DNA of 64,000 bases from Peribolospora baueri (Eukaryota > Basidiomycota > Peribolosporomycetes > Peribolosporales > Peribolosporaceae), in assembly GCA_029717555.1 (NCBI GenBank), contig JAMDHS010000089.1, positions 18,498 through 82,497 of the forward strand, in the 5' to 3' direction. Of this stretch, positions 22,275-33,323 are shown piece by piece; positions within the stretch are counted from its first letter, which is position 1, and every line of letters begins with the position of its first letter. The notes beneath the pieces are model-generated. The model was not told the origin of the DNA. It did not search any database and saw only the letters and a list, made by a program, of their open reading frames with translations. A program made the position numbers and the translations under genes.

Positions 22275-24343
22275 ATGAGGCTCTTTCTTCCTCTCCTCTT
22301 TGGCCTCGCCGCAGTTTCGGCCGCTCCCGCGACGAAGCCTGCCAGCGGCGTTCCAGAGGCGCTCTTCGATGAGAACGTTCTTGCGCGAGTTTGGAGGACG
22401 GCGTTGGTGAACGCGACGGGAGGCGAATACCCTCAATACACCTTTCCTAACGCCACTGCCCAAGGAACGATTGGCGAGTACGAGCGGTTCTCTCCGAAGA
22501 CGTGGACCAGCGGCTTCTTCCCCGCAGAACTCTGGCAGCTCTATCGCCGCTTCCACTTGCTCTGTCCGTCCGGAAACGCCTCGGCCAGTCCTTCCGACAT
22601 CTTGCCTGATGTCCCAAACAGCGATCAGGATATTAAGAATGCTGCGCAGGTTTGGACTCGGGGCTTGCAAAGCAATACGCAGCTCACTGGCACGCACGAT
22701 GTCGGTTTCCTCAGCTATCCGTTCGTGGACGATCTGTGAGGATCACAATCGATTTGGTGGATGACCGGCGTGCATGCTGTTGCTGCGAGCTTCGAGAATT
22801 TCTGCTGAGTCTTTTTCCCTCCCAAAGTAACCTTGCAGGCAATGCCTCACGGAGAGCAGACCTTGCGGACATGGGCAACAACCTCGCTGCCCGCTACGTT
22901 CCCGTCGCCGGGGTCATCCGAAGCTGGGACAGTTCACCGATGCCGTGCTCCGGAGGAGGATCGTGCCCCAGCCACAATGATAGCGTCCTCGTCATCATTG
23001 TGAGTTGAGCTCATTCTGCGCTCCTGGAGCTTTGCCAGGCCGTACCCACCTATCATACCCTTCACACTCGTCTTTCCCAGGACAACATGATGAACCTCGA
23101 ACTCCTGCTCCAATCAGCAGCTGACTATACCGGAAACCAGACACACAAGGACATCGCCATCTCGCACGCGGACGAGACCATGCAAAATCATGTCAGGGTG
23201 AGCACGGACTTGCATCACCCATGTCGTCGTCTGATTTCGTGCTCACGTGCTGTGTCTCGTCCATTCATCACCTTCAAGCCCGACGGCTCCTCATTTCATG
23301 TCGTTGATTACTCCGGCACGACGGGGCAGGTATATCTTCAACGCACCGCCCAAGGCCTCGCGGACGACTCGACATGGTCTCGCGGTCAAGGCTGGGGCGT
23401 GTATGGCTTTGCCATGATGTACAACTACACGGGGTTGGACAGGTACAGGGAGACCAGCGTCAGGATGGCGGATTGGTATTTGGCTCATCTGCCACCTGAT
23501 GGCGTGCCTTACTGGTGAGCTCTTCTTGGCCGTCTCTTTCTCTTCTGCAAGGTCCTGCCTGTTTACGGTCTGTCGTGCGGCCACGTTGGTCTCTGCGCTG
23601 CTCTTCATTTCTTAGGGACTTCAACGCTCCCCAGGACCCGTCATCGACACCGCGAGACACGTCCTCCGCGACGCTCACGTCCTCCGGCCTCTTGCTCCTC
23701 TCGTCCCTCCTCGCAACGCCTCCGCCTTCCTCCAACACGTCTGCAAACTCTTCCGGCTCGATCCACTACCGCGACGCCGCGCTCTCCTTGCTCAAATCCA
23801 GTATCCAATGGGCTGAGGCAGACGAGATCACTCTCGCTCAGGCGGCTACGCCCGCTGAGGGAAGCAATGTCGGTTTGGTCGGAAGACCGGGTGCCGGGTT
23901 CGAGGCCATCCTGGCTCATGGGACTGTCAACAACAACGCCAATGCAACACCACAGGTGAAGGACGTTGGGATAGTGTATGGCGATTACTACTTCGTGAGT
24001 CGCTGCAAACCTCCGGCCCGCTGCGGCTGGCCAACAGAGACAGCATGTGAGCTCTGATCAGAAACGTCGATATATACCTATGCGTCTATGACAGATCGAA
24101 GCAGGCAACCAGTTGCTCTCCCTTGGTATCGCGTCTTGTCCCACAAACGCGGCCAGCCGGAACGGCTCCTCCTTACAGATTGGCAACGCAGGACTAAACG
24201 TCACCGCCCCACTGTCTTCAACCGCGCCCAAGGGCACGGAACACGAATCGTCTGCTCGCCAGTCCTGGATGAGTAACGGGCACTTGAACGGCGCGATGGC
24301 GCTCGGGGCGGCGATGGCTGCTGGGATGTGGATGATCGTGTGA
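22275..24343 (+). CDS. Secreted glycoside hydrolase family 88-like protein
   Basis: Six exons (22275-22735, 22828-22999, 23081-23197, 23279-23514, 23616-23994, 24095-24343), 537 aa. The family removes unsaturated uronic acid residues from oligosaccharides left by polysaccharide lyases. MRLFLPLLFGLAAVSAAPA is a signal peptide. The (alpha/alpha)6-barrel motifs include SPKTWTSGFFPAELWQLY, HDVGFLSYPF, IIDNMMNLELLL (the Asp before NMMN fits the catalytic position) and WSRGQGWGVYGFAMMY. Many NxS/T sequons fit an extracellular protein. The last 20 residues are hydrophobic and preceded by small residues, like a GPI-attachment signal. No lyase or sugar transporter lies nearby. The acceptor at 22826-22827 is AAAG, weaker than the others, but is the one that keeps frame. 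Confidence 0.85.
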
Positions 24344-24888
24344 TGTCTGTCTCTCTTGCGCGCATGTACGGACGATTTTACGTTACGTATTTCTTGGAAG
24401 AAACGACGTCATGTCCAGGCCTCGTTGGCGACCCTCCCTCGACGGAAGACGATACGGGAGTAAATGCATTGGACAACAGCGGTGAAGGTAATTACAAATA
24501 TACGTGCGAAGAGAATGAAAATGCGGGTGTTGGATGAGGGGTAAACAAACTGTCTTCAACCAGGGACGAATGAGAAAGAGGGGTGTTGGGGGCGAGAGGG
24601 GGACCGGGGGCCAGAGTCGCACTAGGAAGACGGGAGCTCGATGATGAGCGCGTGAAGGAGAAGCATATGTGATGAAAAAGAATGAAGTGCCTGACCACCG
24701 AGCTTGGAGCAAGGGGGACGACAGATGAACGAGAAAAGAGTCTCCGTGTCTACAAAGCTGAACGACAGGAAGACAGGATTTTAGAAGTGTCCATGGATTC
24801 CCGAGAGTGCTCTCTCTAGTCTCGACGTTGAGACCCACATGAGCGACAAGCGACAAGCTAGGATGTCTTCGTCGAGCCCTCCTCACGG
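24344..24888. other. Convergent intergenic region
   Basis: 545 bases between the stops of GH88 (+) and the S/T-rich membrane protein (-). No gene or repeat recognised; probably the two 3' untranslated regions. Confidence 0.45.
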
Positions 24889-27800
24889 CTAGGACGCGCC
24901 TCTTCCATCTTCTTCCTCCTCCGCCTCTTCAGGGATCCGCGACGGGCGGCCGTATCCTCTGAAGCCCGGCTCAGCGGAGCCAGCTTCAGGGTAAGAAGCA
25001 GTGGCGCCGTCGTAGATGGTCGGGGAGATGGTGCTCTCTTCCGACAAAGGGCTGCGAACGTGATCGCCTACATCGTGGGCAGGCATGGGTGGCGGTGCTT
25101 GCGTGGACGCCCGTCTGCCGGCAGAGCCTTGCGTGGCAACGCTGGAGGCGATGCTTCCGACGTCGGAGCCTGCATCGCTCTTGTCCCTGTCGGGATGTTG
25201 CTGCTGACGGTGCCGTCTTCCTCTCACACTGCGGCTCCCGGAGGACGAGGAGTTTGAAACAGAGTGGCCCAGTGACGAAGACCCGCCGCGTCCGTGTCCA
25301 CTGCCACTGCCGGTGCCACTACCACTACCGCTGTGAGACGACCGCACACTGCCCTGTCGCAGGTGACCTGCCCCGTACCCGGCGGATAGGCCAGAGTAAG
25401 CGGCCTCGCTACCGCCGCCGTCTCTCGTGCTCCCGGTGCCGTTGCTGGGCTCGACACTGTGCTCGACATCATGTACGCTGGCGCGGTAGCTGCGTCTGTC
25501 GAACGAGTCCCGAGCCGAACTCGAAGAAGCGTGACGACGCGCGTCCTGAAGCATGGCGCTGCCTTCGCCGCTGAACGCGCTCAGCCCCGTCTCCCCGGAA
25601 ATGGAGCCGCTCCTGTCGTGGCCGTGGAATTGGGGCGTCCCGCGGCCGCTCCGCGGGCCGGGAGACATGGAAGGGAGGACGAGGGCGTATTGACCCATAG
25701 TGAGCCGACGCCAGCGATCACCGAGGCTCTCGATCAAAGAGGCCCTAGGCGCATACGCGGAGATGGGTGGAACGGAAGAAGTATTAGCGCCGGATGGGTC
25801 CGCAGAGGAAGACTCTGGCGGGGTCTTGTATAGTCCAGTATCCTGGCTGCCGTACGGGGGCTGGACGCCCAGGCTCCTCTGGCCCTGTGCCGATCCGGTG
25901 GGGTAGGGCCGCTTTTGCACAGAAGAGCCGCCTTCGGCGCCAGAGCCGACGACAGGGGAGGGAGACGTCTCGTGCAGACTCGCCGCCCGCCGCGCAGCCT
26001 CCTCCTCGGCAGCCAGCTCGCCGAATTCGCCCACAGCGCTAAGGGCTGGGCTACCGATCCGATGACCGACCCTGTTGCGTGAAGGACCGCTCACAGCGCC
26101 GCCGCTGCCACTGCTACTGCCCCTAGTGGCCCAGCTACTTGGCAAGCTCAAGCTGTCGGTGTGCGAGCTAGGAGCCGTGCTGCTGACCGCACTCGTTCCA
26201 CTCACGCTTCCGCCGGCCTGGATAGAAATTAATGTCGGCTGAGGCGCAGCAGCGGCGCCAATAGCTGCAGGGCCAAGCAAAGGCGTGTTGGCACCGATCC
26301 GTTCCTCGGGGTGCCGAGCGAGAAACTCGTGCTCAGCCGCGACGGAGTCGCGAGCGCCGTTTCTTCCGAAGCAGGAAGATGTTATTGATGGCGGTCGGTG
26401 GTACACGCCTTCGCCGCCGCCCCTACGACCGCCGTTACTGTCGCGACCCGGTGCACGTTCCTCGCCTTCCCCGCGGCCGAGGGTCGACAGTCCGAGACCG
26501 GCCAGACCGACGGCGCCCATGCCTGCCACCTCGCTGGCGCCCAAACCGCCCTCGTGCCCGATGGCGCCCAAGCCGAGATCACCACTGCCGAATTTGGGAG
26601 AGCGAAAAGATGGAATACGATGGGACTCGACGTCCCCTTCGTTGAGCGGTACGTCATCGCGCGTAGCGTCGGCATCGTGTCCGGCGAGCAGGCCCGTCGA
26701 TTCGGTATCTTGCCCCTCTTGGCGCACACTGCGCGAAGCCACCGCCGCCGATCCCGCTGCCGATCCTGTGGATGCGGCAAAGGGACCGAATCGGCCCGTA
26801 TTGGTAGACCAAGGCGAGCTGTTGGAAGTATCAGAGGGAGAACCCTTTTGCCCACCTCTGCCGCCATTCTTACTGCCACTGCCGCCCGACTCGTTTCCGC
26901 TTCCGTCTCCACCGCTGCTGACGTTGCCGTACGTCCTTGGAGCGCGCGGAGGCGGCGGTAGGGAAGGCTTGGAAGAAGAGGTGTGGGTGTGGCTAGAGTT
27001 GGAGTTGTTGGAGCCACTCTGTGCGAGTGTTGCGCCAGCGAGGCCGAGACCGGCAGCACCGGCTAGTTCCTCGCCTCCAGCCACGGCCGAGTAGGCGTGA
27101 CCGCCCCTGGGGTCGCTCATCATATCCCTCAAGCCTCGTCGCTGCGACATCTGGTCACCACCGGCTCCACTTCCCGGGTTACCGCGCCGCGCGACTGACC
27201 CGCCGGAGAGCATGGCCTCGTGCTCGTCTTCTTCTCCGCCGCTGCCCAAGTCCGGGTGGTCTTGGGCGGCACGACCGCGAGCCCTCCGGCCAGCCAGCGC
27301 GGCTGCCACGAGAGCGAGACCGCCACGGGTGCCCTTGGAACGCCTGCTCTGCGTATATGTACCCTCCTCTCCGGCGCCTTCATCCAGAACGCCCGTGCGC
27401 CACCTTCGGAAACCGGTCGGACTGGAGGCGGCACCAAGGAAAGGCGTGATATTGTCGGCCTCGGTCATGGCACGCCTCCTGCGCGCGTTGCGGCGACGTC
27501 TCCACACACAGCAGCAGAGGAGGAGGAGAAGCAGGGCAGCAAGAGAGCCAATGACGATGCCTGCAATCTGGCCACCCGAGAGACGAGCGGCGTAGTTGCG
27601 TGGGATGGTGCCCTGAGTGGCTGTCCCGGATGGAGGAACATTGATGATAGAGCCACTAGGAAGGGTGGAAACTGAATCGCTGGAGTGAACAGACGTCGAA
27701 GAACGTGTCCCAGTGGTCGAAGAGCCGTGAGAATTGGTGGAGACCGATCCCCTGGACAAGGTAGAGTCTGACGCAGAGCCGGTAGTATGAGCAGAGGAGT

Positions 27801-28374
27801 GGCTTGGAGAGGTGCGAGCCGTCCCAAGATGAGTCGCACGACCACGAGTCGTAGGAGAAGGCCTATTTGTGCCGGTTCTCGTCGCCATGCCCGTCCGAGT
27901 TGGGGAATTGCGCGTTTCGCTCGGCCTAGTCGTCTCCCTCGTGCCCGTGCGGGTCCGGGAAGCATGTCCAGTTGCTCGCGTCTCAGAGGGACCTGTCCGA
28001 GTGGTCCCTGTGTGCATAGGCGACGACGAACCCCTTCCTCCCGTCGGCCTCGTCGTGCCTTCGGAATGCGGAGTGATCCAGTCGGTGCCGAGGGGAATGC
28101 TCGGACCGGTGTACGTAAGGGGAACGTTGACGATACTGTACCCGGTACTGACGGTGGTGGCGGTCCCTACGACGGCCGTCTCGTAAGGGGCGACGGTGCC
28201 CTGCGGATCGTACACGATGAGCGTGCTAGTGTAGGTGTAGGTGATCGTGACGGGTTCAAGAGCGGAATAAGAGAGATAGTCCGGCAACGGCTGGGCCGTT
28301 GGTCCCGGACCTTGGGGACCAGCTGGAACGGTGGTTACCCGTCGTCGTTTGGGGCGGTGCGCGTCGCGCGACAT
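24889..28374 (-). CDS. Ser/Thr-rich single-pass membrane protein, function unknown
   Basis: One uninterrupted frame of 1161 codons; I do not recognise a named family. The start at 28374 (MSRDAHRPKRRR) was chosen because the upstream in-frame extension to 28557 reads like A/T-rich leader. Residues about 110-260 are Ser/Thr/Arg-rich with many TRTG repeats and likely heavy O-glycosylation. A strong transmembrane segment IAGIVIGSLAALLLLLL at about 269-291 is followed by CCCVWRRRR, which places the C-terminus in the cytosol. The remaining 870 residues are disordered and Gly/Ser-rich. This layout recalls wall-stress sensors (Wsc/Mid2 style), but no WSC cysteine domain or signal peptide is visible, so the sensor idea is weak inference. 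Unlike its intron-rich neighbours it has no evident intron. Confidence 0.75.
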   Translation of the reverse strand: MSRDAHRPKRRRVTTVPAGPQGPGPTAQPLPDYLSYSALEPVTITYTYTSTLIVYDPQGTVAPYETAVVGTATTVSTGYSIVNVPLTYTGPSIPLGTDWITPHSEGTTRPTGGRGSSSPMHTGTTRTGPSETRATGHASRTRTGTRETTRPSETRNSPTRTGMATRTGTNRPSPTTRGRATHLGTARTSPSHSSAHTTGSASDSTLSRGSVSTNSHGSSTTGTRSSTSVHSSDSVSTLPSGSIINVPPSGTATQGTIPRNYAARLSGGQIAGIVIGSLAALLLLLLCCCVWRRRRNARRRRAMTEADNITPFLGAASSPTGFRRWRTGVLDEGAGEEGTYTQSRRSKGTRGGLALVAAALAGRRARGRAAQDHPDLGSGGEEDEHEAMLSGGSVARRGNPGSGAGGDQMSQRRGLRDMMSDPRGGHAYSAVAGGEELAGAAGLGLAGATLAQSGSNNSNSSHTHTSSSKPSLPPPPRAPRTYGNVSSGGDGSGNESGGSGSKNGGRGGQKGSPSDTSNSSPWSTNTGRFGPFAASTGSAAGSAAVASRSVRQEGQDTESTGLLAGHDADATRDDVPLNEGDVESHRIPSFRSPKFGSGDLGLGAIGHEGGLGASEVAGMGAVGLAGLGLSTLGRGEGEERAPGRDSNGGRRGGGEGVYHRPPSITSSCFGRNGARDSVAAEHEFLARHPEERIGANTPLLGPAAIGAAAAPQPTLISIQAGGSVSGTSAVSSTAPSSHTDSLSLPSSWATRGSSSGSGGAVSGPSRNRVGHRIGSPALSAVGEFGELAAEEEAARRAASLHETSPSPVVGSGAEGGSSVQKRPYPTGSAQGQRSLGVQPPYGSQDTGLYKTPPESSSADPSGANTSSVPPISAYAPRASLIESLGDRWRRLTMGQYALVLPSMSPGPRSGRGTPQFHGHDRSGSISGETGLSAFSGEGSAMLQDARRHASSSSARDSFDRRSYRASVHDVEHSVEPSNGTGSTRDGGGSEAAYSGLSAGYGAGHLRQGSVRSSHSGSGSGTGSGSGHGRGGSSSLGHSVSNSSSSGSRSVRGRRHRQQQHPDRDKSDAGSDVGSIASSVATQGSAGRRASTQAPPPMPAHDVGDHVRSPLSEESTISPTIYDGATASYPEAGSAEPGFRGYGRPSRIPEEAEEEEDGRGAS

Positions 28375-28989
28375 GGCTGCAGAAGTGCGATGAAGAGCTG
28401 ATAAGATGAAGAACGTTAAATGGTGAGGGAGAAGAAGTAAAGAGGAAGGTGTCCGTGTTCGAGCGAATGAAAATAACAAAAAATGTCGGATGCGGTGGGG
28501 GTACCGAGGTCGAGAGGGTAGTCGGGGATCAGTGAAGTCTGGGGTTGTCGATGGCAAGCTCCTGTCGTGGGAGTGAAAAGAGAGAGTCGAAGAGGCTGAG
28601 GTGGCTGTCAGATGTCGTTAAGTCGTTAGATACAGGCCGGCGAGTGTCGAGCCGGTCGGGTATTGTTGGGGCTGTGCCGGGCTGCAAGTCGTAAATGTCG
28701 TGCCTCGTCCGTGGGTCGGGGGGGGGCTGCTGTCCTTGCGGATGGAACCGATAGGTGGCGATGAAGCCGATGGAAGCCGATGGGCCCGGAGCGCTCAAGA
28801 AGCAGAGCGCGGCAGAAAAGGGGAGCGGCGGTGCAGCAAGAGAGGGGGTGGAAAGGTTGGTACGAGGGTGAGGGTGAGGGGAGACCGGCTTGGGACAAAC
28901 GCGCTCGGCGAGCTTGAGGCTGTGTGAGCATAACGCCCATGCACGGAAGCGGAATGCCCGGCCGACGCGGGGCGTCGAACGAACGAGCG

Positions 28990-29020
28990 AGCGAACGGTC
29001 GGTCGGTCGGTCGGTCGGAG
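28990..29020. repeat. GGTC tetranucleotide microsatellite
   Basis: Six or so consecutive GGTC/GGTCG units read directly in the sequence, in non-coding DNA. Confidence 0.85.
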
Positions 29021-29082
29021 GAGAGGAGAAAGAAGCGCCAAAGGAATGGGGGTAGGAGATGACGACGAGCGGCCAGCCGAAG

Positions 29083-29116
29083 ATGGTGGTGGTGGTGGTG
29101 GTAGTGGTGGTGGTTG
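29083..29116. repeat. GGT trinucleotide microsatellite
   Basis: About eleven GGT units with one AGT interruption, in non-coding DNA upstream of the S/T-rich membrane protein. Confidence 0.85.
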
Positions 29117-30189
29117 ACGCGAGGGTGGGCGGAAAAACACGAGCCGCCGGCGGCACGTACAGTTTCGCGAGCGTCGATGTACGGGAAGGGAGAAGGGAAG
29201 AGGGAGGGCAGAGGGAAGGCGCCGGGGCAATAAGAGGAGAGACAAAGCAAGACAAGGTCAGTGAGGATGCCCATAGCATAGAGTCCAACAACACTCCACC
29301 GGCCAGCCTCCCAAACATCGATGGAGCGTCGGTCAACCCGCCCGCCGGGCGACCGGCCCTTATGTCGCTCAAGGAAGCACCAATGATGGCGAGCACATAA
29401 ACGGAGATCCCCGCCCATTCCTCCTTCTCAACGTCGCTTCTCATCGACATCACCCCTCCCATGGTCGTCGCATGAATCGACCGTCCTGGACGGGGAGAGG
29501 CCCGACGCGCACACCTCACGACCGTCCCCGCGACTGATAAGTCGGTGGCCGTACGTCGACTATTAACAAACAGCACAGTCTCCCAACGAAGAGCCAGTCC
29601 GACGAGAGCACATAAACCGAAAGAGCTCGTCATCCCCAAGCGGGACCATGGCACGAGCGTCGTCTGCGCGCGGCGATGGGGGCCGGAATGGCTTTCGAGC
29701 GAGCACAGCCCCCCGCTTCGATCGTGCCGGCACGTTCATTAAGGCCGCGAGCCGGAAAAGAGAACAGCCAGACGAGAGGCGCAATCGCCGGCTCACCTCG
29801 AGAGAAACGATGGCCGACCGCCGAGAGGAGGGACGGAGGGGAGGGGGAGAGGGAAGGAGGAGATGGAGTGGGGTTGGTTGGTGGAGGGGTGCAAACACGG
29901 GAGTCCACACCGCTGTAGAAGTTCACTCAGGGGCATCGCGCATCAATTGGACCGCGTTGCCGCAGCACGTCGATCGTTGAACCGTTGGCTCGTCGGCGCG
30001 GTTTCTTTTTTCTTCCGGTCACGTTCCGCGGCCACCGCGGCCAAAAGTTCCGAGCGAGGAGAGGGCCAAGGCGGAGGGAGTTGCGGCACTCTGCGGTCTT
30101 GCATGGACCCGAGGTTGGTTACATAAGTATGTGTCCGATTAAGCAGGTATTAGGGCGAGCACGCACGAAACGGATCAAGGAAGCGTCTG

Positions 30190-32946
30190 TCAACTCAAGG
30201 CCGCTCTCTTCGTCTCGCCGTCACCGCTGACGCCGGTGCGCGCGTCGGCTTGGCAGACTGGACACCGCCCGGAGACGCCTACTAGCCATTCGTCGACGCA
30301 GGAGCGCTGGACGGCGAGCAAGACGAGAGAATGAAAGGGGTTAGCGAGTCGGTTCAAGTCGACCAGACGTCTTTTCCATGTATGAAATGAAAATGAGGAC
30401 AGAACGAAAAGCGAGAGAGCGAGACTCCACTCACATGCAGCACATGCCCACATCTCAACAACCTCAATGGCTCTATCTCGGATGTGGTCGTCCCCTCGGC
30501 CGCGGGCACCGTTGCCGCCTGTGCTCCGTCCGCTCCTCCATCCGCTTCAGCCTGTCGTTGACCTGCACCTTGATCGTCGGCGCCCGACCCTGCCACGGCC
30601 GTGAGGGAAGACTCTCCTCCACTGGCCCCTTCTCCTTCCCTTCCCAGTCCTGTTTCCGACAAGGAGGGGGGAGAGGAGGATGACGCTTCTCGTGCCGCTC
30701 TTTCCTCCTCCCTCGCCTTCCCCTTCTTCTTCGCCCATTTATCCGCCCAAACGGTCTTATCGTCAGAGACCGGCGCTCCAACCTCACTACCTTTATTCGT
30801 CCTCGACCCTTCTCTCTCTCCCCCGATGCCAGAACTGGACGGCCGCGCGCTCCGAGAGACCGGCCTCCGCCGCCTCTTCGGCGACTCGTCAAAGTCGCAC
30901 AAGCAAATCGGGCACGTGGCTCGATGGGCTGGCAGAGGGTGCAGCGGGTACGGCATGGGTCTGTACTTGCCTCCGAGATTCAGCGTTGGCGAGGAGGCCC
31001 TACCAGAAGCGGAGGAGGAATGGGTGGTTGCCAGTTCGATGTCGTCCGCAGCCGCTGGTCGCACCTGCGTCGGGCTTGCTGGAGGAGGTCCACTGGCGAC
31101 AAATCCGGAGCCATTCCCAGCAGAGCCATTCATGCGTTTGCGGAAAAGACGAATCAATCGACCTTGCGGTCGGACGGGTGTCGGAAGAGGGGTCACTGAA
31201 GGGGACGTGGAGGCATGGACCTCAGTCGGATCTGAAGCGCGAGTCGACCGCTCTTGCAACGACTCTTCTCTCGCAGCACTGATGCTCTCCATGTCACCGT
31301 CCTCCCTACCCTCATCCACGTCATCTCCATCTTCCTCTGGCACGTAGTACACCAGGGGAATCTCGTCCACCTCTTTCTGATCCATTGCGCGGATTTCTGG
31401 ATGGATGTTGCCGGGAGCCAGCGGGCCGCGGTTGTGCGTTCCGAGAACGCGGAGCACCAGCTAGAGTTGGTGGGAAGGAAAATAACGAATGTCAAAAGTC
31501 GGTTGGCCGAATGTCGCCTTGGGTGATCGATAACGATCTCCGTACGTCGCATGGAGGACAGAAGACTCACGATGACGAGGGGCAAAGCGACGACGACGGC
31601 CACGAGGAGGAGAACCACCTCGAGGATGAGGACATATGTCGTCAGCAGGACGACAAGGGCTGACCAATAGAGCGAAGCGGCGCTGTTCCGGCAATCGCCC
31701 TCGGTGGTGGAAGAGAAGAACCAGTAGTTGCCTGAGATTATTGAGACGGAAGCGACCAATTCCCATTCACGAGTTGAGCGAGCCAAGCTCGTAGAAAAGC
31801 TACCGCGAACGACCCAGCTCACCGACAAAGAACCAGACGGCATGAAAGACGCCCAAAAGGTCGCTCGCCGTCCCAAGCCGACGATCCCAGTTCGCCGAAC
31901 CGACGGGCCGCTCTCTCTCGCGGTCTTGCCACTCCTGGAGCGTCGGTCGTCTGCGATGACCGCTATTGAGGTTGAAGCGACGAAGAATGTTGGATAGTAA
32001 GCAAGGGCGGTGAACGCTCGCGGTCTCATACAAACGAAACTATTTTGGCACTGCTTGCTCACCGGTGCGGACTGGCAGCGAGATAGACGTCGAGCGGAAA
32101 CTGTAGCCCTAGGCGGACAAGGTGGACGAGAACGAACACCCATAGCGGCTCGGGGCACGGTTTTTCGTGTGAGAAAGGCGCAGACCGAGCGTTGATAGCC
32201 AGAATGGGAATGAAGGCTGCGAGCTGCAAGGGGCAGAGGCGGATCAGAGCAGATACGATCCGACGCAAGAGACAGAAGTTTGGCGTACCGTCCGTCGTCA
32301 GCCATGCGTCTATAAAGCGAAGGAAAGAGAGCAGACTCACCTGCGCAAACAGCAACCCGCACCGTACGCCCAACATCCACTTTGTCCTCCTTCCCATGCC
32401 ATTCAGCGCTTCCCTCGCGAGCCAGAACGCATTCCTCCTCACCCGCATCGCCTCTGTATCGCCGTCTGCCGCTCGTGCGGAGGCGGCCTCATATTGAGTC
32501 GGCTCGCCGGATGTTTGGACCGCCGGTGGAGAGGGTCCGTCAGAAGGGGGCTGACGGGCTGAAGGGGAGGCCGAGGTGGTGGACGGCCCTCGAGGGCCGG
32601 ACGGCGCATTCGGGTGCTCGCCTAGCTGCAGATGGACACGGAGGTCGGTCGGGGCGGAAGAGGGGGGCAAAACGCCGCCTATCGCATCACCATCGCCGTT
32701 CGTCCTGGTTGCGGCGGCGTCCACGGCGGTATTGGTCGTACCGTGCCCCACGTCCTTCCCACTCGCTCGCCGCGACGGCGGTAGAGAGAGGAGGGGTGAT
32801 CTGGGGGCGGCGGCCGCCACGGACGGCACGATGCAGTCTTGCGGAGTAGCCTCGTCAGCGGGAAGATCGTTGCCCTCGTATCCTGGCTGACCGTTCGTCG
32901 CGGGCTGACTGCTGCTTGGGCGGCGTTCAGTGCCCTGATCACTCAT
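30190..32946 (-). CDS. Multi-pass membrane RING-H2 E3 ubiquitin ligase with split RING
   Basis: Six exons (minus): 32946-32341, 32223-32063, 31962-31823, 31731-31571, 31460-30435, 30306-30190, 736 aa. Disordered N-terminus (about 170 residues), then four or so hydrophobic segments: LFAQLAAFIPILAINA, WVFVLVHLVRLGLQF, FHAVWFFVGNYWFF and LYWSALVVLLTTYVLILE. A Ser-rich linker follows, then a RING-H2: CPIC near the start, CGHVLHRSCVDEW and CPVC at the end. About 150 low-complexity, charged residues separate the second and third zinc ligands, far more than the usual 9-39. The last intron splits the RING after the CGHVLH histidines. The architecture suggests an ER or endomembrane E3 ligase; the substrate is unknown. 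Start at 32946 (MSDQGTERR) is the first Met of good composition; the frame is open upstream. Confidence 0.8.
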
Positions 32947-33323
32947 CGGTTCCCAGTGGGTCGACGGCGAGGGGAGATGGAGAGGGCGCGGCAGGATGGG
33001 AAGGACGAAGGCACAGGGTAGTGCGTGACGCCGATGCCTTCTCTCTCCTCTTTTTTTCTTTTTTCTTTCGACGTTGTCCTTGATCCTTTGATCGTTGATG
33101 GTTGACGTCGACGACGATGGCGGACGCGGCCCTGCCAAGCCTGCCAAGCTCAACTCAACCCGTCGTCGCCATCTCCGTTCGTCACGTCAGTCTCAATGGC
33201 GGTGCGTCAGCTGCGGCAACCATGTGGGGAAAGCCACGTCTCGTTGTCGACACGGCTTGCCTTGGATCGTCATCCACTCCGGCTCGCACGTTGGAGAAAG
33301 GAAAGGAAAAAAGGGAGAGAAAC
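32947..33323. promoter_or_regulatory. Divergent promoter region, RING E3 / NAS2
   Basis: 377 bases between the proposed starts of the E3 ligase (-) and NAS2 (+). A pyrimidine-rich run (33040-33066) lies in it. If NAS2 used the upstream in-frame ATG at 33102 or 33117 the gap would be about 155 bases. Confidence 0.4.

Larger units (their letters stand above)
28375..30189. other. Long intergenic region with simple repeats
   Basis: 1.8 kb upstream of the S/T-rich membrane protein and downstream of the RING gene. Contains GGTC tetranucleotide repeats (about 28997-29018), a GGT-rich tract (29083-29114) and GA-rich stretches (29826-29880). A 342-codon open frame on the minus strand (28626-29654) and its relatives show low-complexity translation and no motif, so I do not call a gene. 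It may hold a long promoter and leader. Confidence 0.4.

Noticed and set aside
26285-27094. 269-codon plus-strand frame
   Set aside because: Antisense shadow of the Ser/Thr-rich membrane protein; Pro/Arg-rich with no features.
28626-29654. 342-codon open frame on the minus strand
   Set aside because: Low-complexity, Ser/Pro/His-rich translation, overlapping frames equally open in GC-rich DNA, no motif or convincing splice partners.
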